Shown: piece by piece, positions 29,575 through 36,492 of the stretch
How the letters are laid out: each line of letters begins with the position of its first letter
Position numbering within the stretch: position 1 is the first letter of the stretch
NCBI GenBank assembly: GCA_964518995.1
Contig: CAZFJU010000009.1
Span: forward strand, 1 to 37,224
Length of the DNA: 37,224 bases
Origin: ZC4RG20 sp964518995
Lineage (GTDB): Bacteria > Pseudomonadota > Gammaproteobacteria > Steroidobacterales > Rariloculaceae
Direction of reading: 5' to 3'
Notes under the pieces: generated by a model
Told to the model about the DNA's origin: nothing
The model's input: the letters and a program-made list of their open reading frames with translations, nothing else
Databases searched by the model: none
Program-made: the position numbers and the translations under genes

Positions 29575-30666
29575 CTAGAGGCGCATCGGCATGACGACGA
29601 ATCGCGTGGTCTCGTCGTCACCAGTGATCAAGCAGCTCGAATTGGCGTCGCTGACGCCGAGCCGCACTCGCTCTCCCTCGACCGCACCGAGCGCATCAAG
29701 CAAATAGTTGACGTTGAAGCCGATCTCCATTGGAGCACCGGCGTATTCGACTTCGATCGTCTCGACCGCCTCTTCCTGATCCGGATTATTCGCCTCGACG
29801 ACTGCAGTGTTCTCGCCCAGCGTCAATCGTACGCCGCGATACTTCTCATTCGACAGTATCGACGCGCGCTGCAGCGCTTGCCGCAACAACGCACGCTCGG
29901 CGATCACGACGTTCGCCGGCGTCGCGGGGATCACGCGGCTGTAGTCTGGAAAGCGCCCGTCTATCAGCTTCGAGGTCAACCGTAGCCCATCGAGCGTGAT
30001 CCGAACGTGACTTTTGCCAAGCAATAGCTGAATGCGCCCTTCGTCAAGCAACCGGCTCAGCTCCACGACACCCTTCCTCGGCACGATCTGCTGCTTGTTC
30101 TCGCGAGCCGGGTTTTCTAACGTCAATTCCGCCAACGCGAGCCGATGTCCGTCCGTAGCCACGCCGCGAAGCCGCGCGCCGTCAGTCTCAAGCAATAAGC
30201 CATTCAGATAGTACCGAACATCCTGCTGCGCCATCGAGAATTGGGTTTTGTTCAGCAAGTGCTTCAATGCCGTCGCATCGATCTCGAGCAGCTCTTGTGC
30301 TGCGATATCGTCCACGGTCGGAAAATCGCCGGCACGTAACGTCGACAGCGTGAAGCGGCTGCGGCCGGCTTTCACGGTCAAGCGTTCGCCACTCAGCGTC
30401 GTTTCGACCCGTGCGCCATCGGGCAACGCGCGAAAAATATCATGAAGTTTTCGCCCCGGTACGGTGATTTCGCCATTCACCCCTTCATCGATGCTCGTTT
30501 CCGCAACCAGCTCGACCTCGAGATCCGTGGCCGTGACGCTGAGAAGCCCATCCCGCACCACGAGGAGCACGTTGCTCAGAATCGGCATCGTTTGCTTTCG
30601 TTCCACGACGCCGATGACCGACTGGAGCGGTTTGAGTACCGATTCTCGCGGGGCGCTGAACTTCAT
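29575..30666 (-). CDS. dnaN: DNA polymerase III beta clamp
   Basis: The 363-residue protein starts MKFSAPRESVLKPLQSVIGVVERKQTMPILSNVLL (ATG 30666) and has the three repeated clamp domains. LTVKAGRSRFTLSTLRAGDFP, VRYYLNGLLLETDG, VATDGHRLA, SKLIDGRFPDY and the C-terminal FVVMPMRL (the conserved end that forms the partner-binding pocket) are diagnostic. It encircles DNA and tethers polymerase III. It lies between dnaA (189 bases upstream) and recF (97 bases downstream). A longer open frame upstream (MVIDKPNRNNKE) is AT-rich origin-like DNA, not coding. Confidence 0.98.
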   Translation of the reverse strand: MKFSAPRESVLKPLQSVIGVVERKQTMPILSNVLLVVRDGLLSVTATDLEVELVAETSIDEGVNGEITVPGRKLHDIFRALPDGARVETTLSGERLTVKAGRSRFTLSTLRAGDFPTVDDIAAQELLEIDATALKHLLNKTQFSMAQQDVRYYLNGLLLETDGARLRGVATDGHRLALAELTLENPARENKQQIVPRKGVVELSRLLDEGRIQLLLGKSHVRITLDGLRLTSKLIDGRFPDYSRVIPATPANVVIAERALLRQALQRASILSNEKYRGVRLTLGENTAVVEANNPDQEEAVETIEVEYAGAPMEIGFNVNYLLDALGAVEGERVRLGVSDANSSCLITGDDETTRFVVMPMRL

Positions 30667-30855
30667 CTTAGTATCTACCTGTATATATCTTTCTTTGTTG
30701 TTGCGATTAGGCTTGTCGATAACCATGACGAAGCTCGAAAACCGCTTCTAAGTCATGAGGTTACCCGCTATACAACCGGGTGCACAAGGCCGGGCCCGGC
30801 TGTGCATGGCCTGTGGACGAAATTGGGGACGAAAGTTATCCACTGGATATGCACG
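30667..30855. other. dnaA-dnaN intergenic region: DnaA boxes, AT-rich tract and strong hairpin (candidate second origin region)
   Basis: DnaA-box-like sequences are TTATCGACA (30722-30714, minus strand, 8 of 9), TTATCCACT (30836-30844, 8 of 9) and TCGTCCACA (30820-30812, minus strand, 7 of 9). An AT-rich run (GTATATATCTTTCTTTG, 30681-30697) could unwind. The 26-base element at 30781-30806 has TGCACA/TGTGCA arms around the palindrome GCCGGGCCCGGC. Pseudomonas has origin sequences on both sides of dnaA, so this may be an origin or regulatory region for dnaN. Confidence 0.5.
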
Positions 30856-32202
30856 TCAACTCGTCAGGGTTCTCAAGAGGTTGTTGTAGTCCTCGGCCAC
30901 ACGGGTTTCGGTTTCGCGTAACGCCTTGATTCGCCGACAGGCGTGCAGCACCGTCGTATGATCGCGGCCGCCGAACGCGTCACCGATTTCAGGCAGGCTG
31001 TGAGTCGTAAGCTCCTTGGCCAGTGCCATCGCGATCTGCCGAGGCCGCGCAATCGAGCGGCTGCGCCGCTTCGATAGCAGCTCCGACACGCGGATCTTGA
31101 AATAGGCGGCGACCGCCTTTTGGATGTTCTCGACGGTGACGAGCTTGTCCTGCAGCGCCAGCAGGTCGCGCAGTGCCTCCTTCGCAAAGTCGAGGGTAAT
31201 CGGCTGCCCGGTGAAACGCGCATTCGCCATCACGCGCCGCAGCGCTCCCTCGAGCTCACGCACGTTCGAACGAATCCGCTGAGCGATGAAAAACGCAACT
31301 TCCTCGGGCAGCTGCTCCTGCTCCGCGGCCGCCTTCGACATCAGAATCGCGACGCTGGTTTCGAGCTCCGGCGGCTCGATCGCGACCGTCAACCCCCAGC
31401 CGAAACGCGATTTGAGCCGCTCCTCGAGCCCGGAGACCTCCTTCGGATAGCGGTCGCAGCTCAATACGATCTGCCGGTGCCCTTCGATCAACGCATTGAA
31501 AGTATGGAAGAATTCTTCCTGAGAACGTTCCTTGCCGGCGAAAAACTGGATGTCGTCGATCAGCAGCGTGTCGAGTGAACGGTATGTGCGCTTGAAGTCG
31601 GCAATCGTGTTGTGTTGAAGGCTACGAACCATGTCGCCGACGAACCGCTCGGAGTGGATGTACGCCACCTTGGCGTTCGCGTCGCGCTGCAGGACCACAT
31701 TGCCGATGGCGTGCATCAGATGGGTCTTACCGAGCCCGACGCCGCCGTAGATGAAGAGCGGATTGTAGGCCGTGCCGGGGTTCTGGCTCACCTGCGTCGC
31801 GGCCGCGCGCGCGAGCTGGTTGCTCTTCCCCTCGACGAAGGTGTCGAACGTGAACGTGGCGTTCAGCCGGTTGCCGAGCACCTGCGGAGCCGGTCGTGTT
31901 TCCGGGTCGGCCGCCGCGGACGGCGCAGAAACCGCCGCTCGACGGCGGCTGCCGACCTCGAGCTGCACGCTACGCGCGCCGGCATGCTCCGCCCACCAGG
32001 ATCGAATCTCGACGAGGCAGTGCGCCTGCACCCAGTCGACCACGAAGCGGTTCGGTGCAAGCAACTTCACGATCCCGTCGCCGCCCTCGACCGGCTGCAA
32101 CGGACGGATCCAGGTGTTGAGCTGTTGCTCCGACAATGCGCTTTCCAACGACCCGACGCACTGTTTCCACAGGGACGAAAGCGCCGGCGGTTGATCTGCC
32201 AC
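30856..32202 (-). CDS. dnaA: Chromosomal replication initiator DnaA
   Basis: This 448-residue protein starts at GTG 32202. Domain I begins LWKQCVGSLESALSEQQLNTWIRPL. A short Ala/Pro linker (about 85-110) follows, then the AAA+ domain: FTFDTFVEGKSNQLARAAA, Walker A GGVGLGKTHL, Walker B LLIDDIQFFAGKE, sensor 2 NVRELEGALRRV. The DNA-binding domain IV ends with the DnaA signature GGRDHTTVLHACRRI. It melts the origin and regulates its own gene. An exact DnaA box lies 86 bases upstream, between dnaA and the divergent rpmH, fitting autoregulation. Its 5' leader contains a GGGCGG/CCGCCC hairpin (32240-32254). Confidence 0.98.
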   Translation of the reverse strand: MADQPPALSSLWKQCVGSLESALSEQQLNTWIRPLQPVEGGDGIVKLLAPNRFVVDWVQAHCLVEIRSWWAEHAGARSVQLEVGSRRRAAVSAPSAAADPETRPAPQVLGNRLNATFTFDTFVEGKSNQLARAAATQVSQNPGTAYNPLFIYGGVGLGKTHLMHAIGNVVLQRDANAKVAYIHSERFVGDMVRSLQHNTIADFKRTYRSLDTLLIDDIQFFAGKERSQEEFFHTFNALIEGHRQIVLSCDRYPKEVSGLEERLKSRFGWGLTVAIEPPELETSVAILMSKAAAEQEQLPEEVAFFIAQRIRSNVRELEGALRRVMANARFTGQPITLDFAKEALRDLLALQDKLVTVENIQKAVAAYFKIRVSELLSKRRSRSIARPRQIAMALAKELTTHSLPEIGDAFGGRDHTTVLHACRRIKALRETETRVAEDYNNLLRTLTS

Positions 32203-32423
32203 GGTTGAGCTTCTTGCTGAGACGCTTAGAGAAATGAGGGGGCGGATGCCGCCCGCGGACCCAGGAGTCTAATACGCCAATCGAAAGTTATCCACAGCGG
32301 GTACGGTGCATCAGGCTATTGACAGGCCTGCCGGCCGCGCGTAAAGTTTCGCGTTCTCTAGCTAGTCCCTATCCCTTTGTTTAGTCTCGTCTTTCGCCCA
32401 GCTTCTGGGCGTACGGAACCGTC
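32203..32423. other. dnaA-rpmH divergent region, candidate replication origin
   Basis: This 221-base gap between divergent dnaA and rpmH is a standard gammaproteobacterial oriC position. It contains one exact DnaA box, TTATCCACA (32288-32296), the GGGCGG-ATG-CCGCCC hairpin (32240-32254) and the rpmH promoter. Only one good box was found, fewer than a typical oriC, so this may be mainly a regulatory region shared by both genes. Confidence 0.45.
32319..32347 (+). promoter_or_regulatory. Sigma-70 promoter of the rpmH operon
   Basis: TTGACA (32319-32324) is an exact -35 box. Seventeen bases later, TAAAGT (32342-32347) is a 4-of-6 match to the -10. Transcription would start near 32354, about 70 bases before rpmH. 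Confidence 0.7.
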
Positions 32424-32561
32424 ATGAAGAGAACGTTTCAACCGAGCAAGCTGCGCCGCAAGCGCACGCACGGATTCCGCGCCCGAATGGCGACGCGCGG
32501 CGGCCGTGCTGTGCTGAAGCGCCGCCGTGCGAAGGGCCGCGCCCGCTTGACGCCGGTCTGA
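32424..32561 (+). CDS. rpmH: 50S ribosomal protein L34
   Basis: The 45-residue, very basic protein starts MKRTFQPSKLRRKRTHGFRARM and ends RARLTPV. TFQPS, RKRTHGFRARM and RRRAKGR are the invariant parts of L34, and the length is normal. It opens the rpmH-rnpA-yidC-mnmE cluster, divergent from dnaA, with a good sigma-70 promoter upstream. Confidence 0.97.
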   Translation: MKRTFQPSKLRRKRTHGFRARMATRGGRAVLKRRRAKGRARLTPV

Positions 32562-32577
32562 AGCCGGCCGTTTCCCG

Positions 32578-32940
32578 TTGGTCGGCTCGGGCTTCACGCC
32601 GCATCAGCGCCTGCGCACGTCCAAGGAATTCGGCCGAGTCTTCGCCGATCCGGTACGCTCGTCCGATCGCTTTTTCACGATACTCGCAAGACCCAACGAT
32701 GCCGGTGTGGCGCGCCTCGGTCTTGCGATCTCACGTAAAGCCGCGAAGCGGGCAGTGGATAGAAATAGACTGAAACGGATTGCGCGCGAGGCCTTCCGCC
32801 GGAAGGCGCTGCCTGCATTAGACTTTGTCGTCATGGCCCGCGCCGGCGCCGCCGCAGAGCCGTCGGCGGCGTTGCACGCGAGCCTCGACGCGGCATTCGA
32901 CAAGCTGGCTCGCAGAGCCGGACGCGCACGTCATGGATAA
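32578..32940 (+). CDS. rnpA: Ribonuclease P protein component
   Basis: The 120-residue basic protein assists the RNase P RNA in maturing tRNA 5' ends. FTPHQRLRTSKEFGRVF is the N-terminal helix. RLGLAISRKAAKRAVDRNRLKRIAREAFR contains the RNR signature that binds the RNA. The start is TTG 32578, 16 bases after the rpmH stop; no better start exists, and translation is probably coupled. It overlaps yidC by eight bases, leaving no room for yidD, which in many bacteria lies between these two genes. Confidence 0.95.
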   Translation: MVGSGFTPHQRLRTSKEFGRVFADPVRSSDRFFTILARPNDAGVARLGLAISRKAAKRAVDRNRLKRIAREAFRRKALPALDFVVMARAGAAAEPSAALHASLDAAFDKLARRAGRARHG

Positions 32941-34579
32941 CACGCGTCTCTTTTTGTGGCTGTCCCTGTTCGCGATGCTGTGGCTCAACTACGATGCCTG
33001 GCTACGCGACCGAGCGCCGCTGCAAACCCCACAGGCGCCCGCGACAGAGTTAGTGCTGCCTCAGGACGACGTCCCCGAGGTCGCCAGCAGCACGGACGAC
33101 TTCGAGGCCGCTGGAAGCACCGCGGATCCGCCCGCGGCGACCGTCGCCGCACCGGCGATGCCGATCTCCGTGCGGACGGATGTGCTCGATCTCGTCATCG
33201 ACACTCAGGGCGGCGACCTCGTCCGCGCCGATTTGCTCGAGTATCCGGTCGATAAAGACCAGCCGAATGTCGTCGTTCGACTGCTCGACTTCGTGCCCGG
33301 CAACCTGTGGGTCTTCCAGACAGGCCTGAGCACCGCTGGCAGCCGCGAGGGGCCGACCCATCTCGCGCAATGGCGCGCGGAGAGCTCGAGCTACACGCTT
33401 GCTCCGGGTCAGGATGAGCTGGTCGTCACCCTCGAGTGGGTCGGCGACGACAGCCTCGACGTTCGCAAGGTTTATACGTTTCGCCGCGGCAGCTACGAGA
33501 TCGGCCTCGATATCGTGCTCGAGAATACCGGCGACGCGGCCTGGCGCGGCGCGCCGTACGCCCGCATGCAGCGGCTGCACCAGCCGCCGGACCGTTCGTT
33601 CACGTCGGTGGATAGCTACTCGTTTACCGGTCCCGTGCTTTACGACGGCGACTCCTACCAGAAGCTCGATGTCGGCGACCTGCGCCGACAACCGGTGACG
33701 CAGACCGTGCGCGGCGGCTGGCTTGCCGGCATCGAGCATCATTTCCTCGCGGCCGCCGTTCCGCCGCCCGACGCGTCATTTCAGTTTGACGCCACGGCGA
33801 TGGATGCCCGCTATTTAGTGACGGCGGTCGGGCAGGCGGAGCAGGTGACCGAGGGCATGCAACAGACCTTCGCCCTCACGTTGTTCGTCGGCCCGAAGCT
33901 GCAGGAACAGCTGCGCGAAGCCGCCGACGGGCTCGTGCTCACGGTCGACTACGGCTTTCTGACGATCCTCGCGCAGCCGCTCTTCTGGGTGCTGGATCAG
34001 ATCCACGACATCGTCGGCAATTGGGGCTGGGCGATTATCATCGTCACGCTGTTGATCAAGCTGGTCTTCTACAAGCTTACGGCGACCAGCGGCCGCTCGA
34101 TGGCGAAGATGCGCAAGATTGCGCCGCGGATGAAGGCTCTTCAGGAGCGCTACAAAGACGATCGCCAAGGCTTGAGCAGCGCGATGATGGATCTCTACCG
34201 AAAGGAGAAGATCAATCCGGCCGCGGGCTGTCTGCCCATCCTTGTGCAGATGCCGTTCTTTTTCGCGTTCTACTGGGTGCTGATCGAGAGCGTCGAGATG
34301 CGGCAGGCGCCGTTCATGCTGTGGATCGACGACCTGAGCTCGCGAGACCCCTATTTTGTTCTGCCGCTGCTAATGGGCGCCGCCATGTTCCTGCAGACGC
34401 GTCTCAATCCGGCCCCGCCGGATCCGATGCAGGCGCGCATCATGCAAATCATGCCGATCGTGTTCACCGTGTTCTTCGCGCTGTTTCCGTCCGGTCTCGT
34501 GCTGTACTGGCTGACCAACACGCTGGTATCGATCGCCCAGCAATGGCGGATCAACAAGCTCGTTGCGGCCGAGGGCTAA
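32933..34579 (+). CDS. yidC: Membrane protein insertase YidC
   Basis: This 548-residue protein starts MDNTRLFLWLSLFAMLWLNYD (first membrane helix). A variable Ala/Pro/Asp linker (about 30-80) and the large periplasmic beta-sandwich (about 80-330) follow. The conserved five-helix core comes next: NWGWAIIIVTLLIKLVFYKL, KIAPRMKALQERYKDDR (coiled-coil hairpin), NPAAGCLPILVQMPFFFAFYWVL, and IMPIVFTVFFALFPSGLVLYWLTN. It is the length of Gram-negative YidC. It inserts and folds inner-membrane proteins with or without SecYEG. Start is ATG 32933, overlapping rnpA. Confidence 0.97.
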   Translation: MDNTRLFLWLSLFAMLWLNYDAWLRDRAPLQTPQAPATELVLPQDDVPEVASSTDDFEAAGSTADPPAATVAAPAMPISVRTDVLDLVIDTQGGDLVRADLLEYPVDKDQPNVVVRLLDFVPGNLWVFQTGLSTAGSREGPTHLAQWRAESSSYTLAPGQDELVVTLEWVGDDSLDVRKVYTFRRGSYEIGLDIVLENTGDAAWRGAPYARMQRLHQPPDRSFTSVDSYSFTGPVLYDGDSYQKLDVGDLRRQPVTQTVRGGWLAGIEHHFLAAAVPPPDASFQFDATAMDARYLVTAVGQAEQVTEGMQQTFALTLFVGPKLQEQLREAADGLVLTVDYGFLTILAQPLFWVLDQIHDIVGNWGWAIIIVTLLIKLVFYKLTATSGRSMAKMRKIAPRMKALQERYKDDRQGLSSAMMDLYRKEKINPAAGCLPILVQMPFFFAFYWVLIESVEMRQAPFMLWIDDLSSRDPYFVLPLLMGAAMFLQTRLNPAPPDPMQARIMQIMPIVFTVFFALFPSGLVLYWLTNTLVSIAQQWRINKLVAAEG

Positions 34580-34634
34580 GCAACTGCCCGGCGCCGTGAC
34601 GCCGACGAGCCCCTCCGCGACGGAACGCGGGCAC

Positions 34635-35981
34635 GTGCAGAAGCGCTCCGATACGATCGCGGCGTTATCGACTGCGCCCGGAACTGCAGCGATCGCCGTC
34701 GTCCGGCTCACCGGCTCCGACGCGCTGCCGATCGTCACTCGTCTGACCGGGCTCTCGCCGTCGCCGCGCCGCGCCGTGCTCGCGCCGTTCCTCGCGCCGG
34801 ACGGCACGCTCATCGATCGCGGCCTCGTGCTCTACTTCCCGGCGCCGCGGTCCTATACCGGCGAGGACATCGTCGAGCTGCACGGGCACGGCGGCGCGAT
34901 CGTCACGGACTGGCTGCTCGAGACGCTGTATAGCTACGGCGCGCGGCCGGCCGAGCCGGGCGAGTTCACGCTGCGCGCATTCCTCAACGACAAGCTCGAT
35001 CTCGCCCAAGCCGAAGCCGTCGCCGATCTGATCGACAGCGGCTCCCGGGCGGCCGCGAAGGCCGCGCTACGCTCGCTCGACGGCGCATTCTCCGCACGCG
35101 TCGAGCAGATCCGTGCCGGCTTGACGGCGCTTCGCGTGCACGTGGAGGCCTGGCTCGACTTTCCGGATGAGGAGATCGATCGAGCGGCGGCCGACGCCCT
35201 CGAGACGTCATTGGAAGAGCTGCTGACGAGCCTGCGCGAATTGATGGCGGAAGCCGGCGCGGGGCGCATTCTGCGCGACGGGGTTATCGTCGTCATCGCG
35301 GGGCCGCCGAACGCCGGCAAGTCGAGCTTGTTGAATCGGCTCGCCGGCTACGATGCAGCGATCGTCACGCAGATCCCCGGCACGACACGCGACCCGCTGC
35401 GCGAGCAACTATCGCTCGACGGCTTGCCGGTCACCGTGATCGACACGGCCGGGCTACGCGAGTCGGACGATCCGATCGAAGCGGAAGGCGTCAGGCGTGC
35501 GCAGCGTGAGCTCGCGCGCGCCGACCTCGTGCTGTGGCTCATGGATGCACGCGAAGGTGCGGCAGGCGCCGCCGCGGCCGCGCGGGCGGAGCTCGGTGCA
35601 GAGTCGACGCCGACCCTCGTGCTGAACAAGATCGACTTGACCGGCGAACCGCCGGGCGCTTTCGACTATGCGGGCCTTTCGGGCTTGCGAGTTTCGGTGC
35701 TGAGCGGCGACGGCGTTACGCTGCTGACCGACCACATCAAGGCTCGAGCGGGCTGGAGCCGCGACGCGGGCGGCACCTTCAGCGCACGGCGGCGTCACCT
35801 GGATGCGCTCGAGCGCGCGGCGGCACACCTCGAGGCCGCGCGCGGACGGCTCACGTCGGCGCTCGAGCTCGGCGCGGAGGAGCTGCGGGAGGCGCAGAAC
35901 GCGCTTGGGGACGTGACGGGGACGTTTACGAGCGACGATCTGCTCGGGGAGATCTTTGCCAATTTCTGCATCGGGAAATAG
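34635..35981 (+). CDS. mnmE: tRNA modification GTPase MnmE
   Basis: The 448-residue protein begins at GTG 34635 (QKRSDTIAALSTAPG). Its N-terminal domain has the folate site, then YTGEDIVELHGHGG, GEFTLRAFLNDKLDLAQAEAVADLI. The inserted GTPase domain carries G1 GPPNAGKSS, G2 GTTRDPLRE, G3 DTAGLRE and G4 NKID. It ends FANFCIGK, with the C-terminal Cys of the catalytic CIGK box. With MnmG it modifies uridine 34 of several tRNAs. mnmG, usually next, is missing from the window; instead the sequence changes character directly after the stop. The 3' end of this gene is the known target of SGI1-type integrases. Confidence 0.96.
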   Translation: MQKRSDTIAALSTAPGTAAIAVVRLTGSDALPIVTRLTGLSPSPRRAVLAPFLAPDGTLIDRGLVLYFPAPRSYTGEDIVELHGHGGAIVTDWLLETLYSYGARPAEPGEFTLRAFLNDKLDLAQAEAVADLIDSGSRAAAKAALRSLDGAFSARVEQIRAGLTALRVHVEAWLDFPDEEIDRAAADALETSLEELLTSLRELMAEAGAGRILRDGVIVVIAGPPNAGKSSLLNRLAGYDAAIVTQIPGTTRDPLREQLSLDGLPVTVIDTAGLRESDDPIEAEGVRRAQRELARADLVLWLMDAREGAAGAAAAARAELGAESTPTLVLNKIDLTGEPPGAFDYAGLSGLRVSVLSGDGVTLLTDHIKARAGWSRDAGGTFSARRRHLDALERAAAHLEAARGRLTSALELGAEELREAQNALGDVTGTFTSDDLLGEIFANFCIGK

Positions 35982-36090
35982 GGGCAGTTCCAGGGGCGTC
36001 TGCCGAAGGCTTTGGATAGCCGTCAACTTACTATAGTTACTAGATTTCTTTGTCTTCTCCGATCTGTCGGTCTACAGCCATTGATTTATG

Positions 36091-36134
36091 TGTCCAAGTA
36101 GGGCTCTCAGCTCGCCGGAACCGCTACTTGGACA
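36091..36134. repeat. Perfect 11-bp inverted repeat before an integrase remnant
   Basis: TGTCCAAGTAG (36091-36101) and CTACTTGGACA (36124-36134) are exact reverse complements with a 22-base spacer. They end 13 bases before the integrase ATG (36148), in the 166-base gap after mnmE. This could be an operator, a recombinase arm-site pair or a terminator. The rest of 35982-36090 is AT-richer and shows only the 8-bp palindrome ACTATAGT. Confidence 0.6.
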
Positions 36135-36147
36135 TATGGAGACCACG

Positions 36148-36316
36148 ATGGCGTTGACCGACACCTCCCTGAAGGCGCTGAAGCCCGAGGGAAAAGCCGT
36201 ACACCTCGACTGACGGTCGCGGTTTGTACGCCGAAGTATGTCGGACCGGCGGCATCGTGTGGCGATACCTTCTCGCCGGCTTGTTTGACGGAACCGCCCG
36301 TCACCCAGCAATCTGA
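36148..36316 (+). pseudogene. N-terminal remnant of a tyrosine integrase (DUF4102-type), frameshifted
   Basis: ATG 36148, with GGAG six bases upstream, reads MALTDTSLKALKPEGKAVHLD and hits TGA at 36211-36213. In the next frame the text continues TDGRGLYAEVCRTGGIVWRY to TGA 36314-36316. Joined, this is the start of the DUF4102 arm-binding domain of phage/island integrases (pattern MALTD-x-x-[IL]-[KR]-x-LKP then DGRGLYLEV then G-x-x-WR). One base separates the two frames, and after WRY the resemblance fades. No catalytic domain follows. It is a dead fragment, lying 166 bases after mnmE as an integrase at its attachment site would. Nothing recognisable is seen in 36317-36492. Confidence 0.75.
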
Positions 36317-36492
36317 GTCGTCTATGACGATCAATCGATCGTGTACCCCTTCCTCTTTTGACTTTGATCTGTGTGCCGAATTCCTGGGCGTGCTTCCCCG
36401 CGTAAGGTCGCGATGTCGTTCGTATACTTCATCCCAAGAATGCGTACGTCTATTGCTCTGGTAACGCAGAAACGTGATGTGGGAGTTTACCG

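Noticed and set aside
28398..29621. RecF starting at 29621
   Set aside because: The additional residues (Ser/Arg/Pro-rich) overlap dnaN and precede the canonical MPLERIRVDG start.
35141..35156. CACGTG-containing stretch in mnmE as a third parS
   Set aside because: Only the central hexamer matches; the flanking arms are not palindromic.
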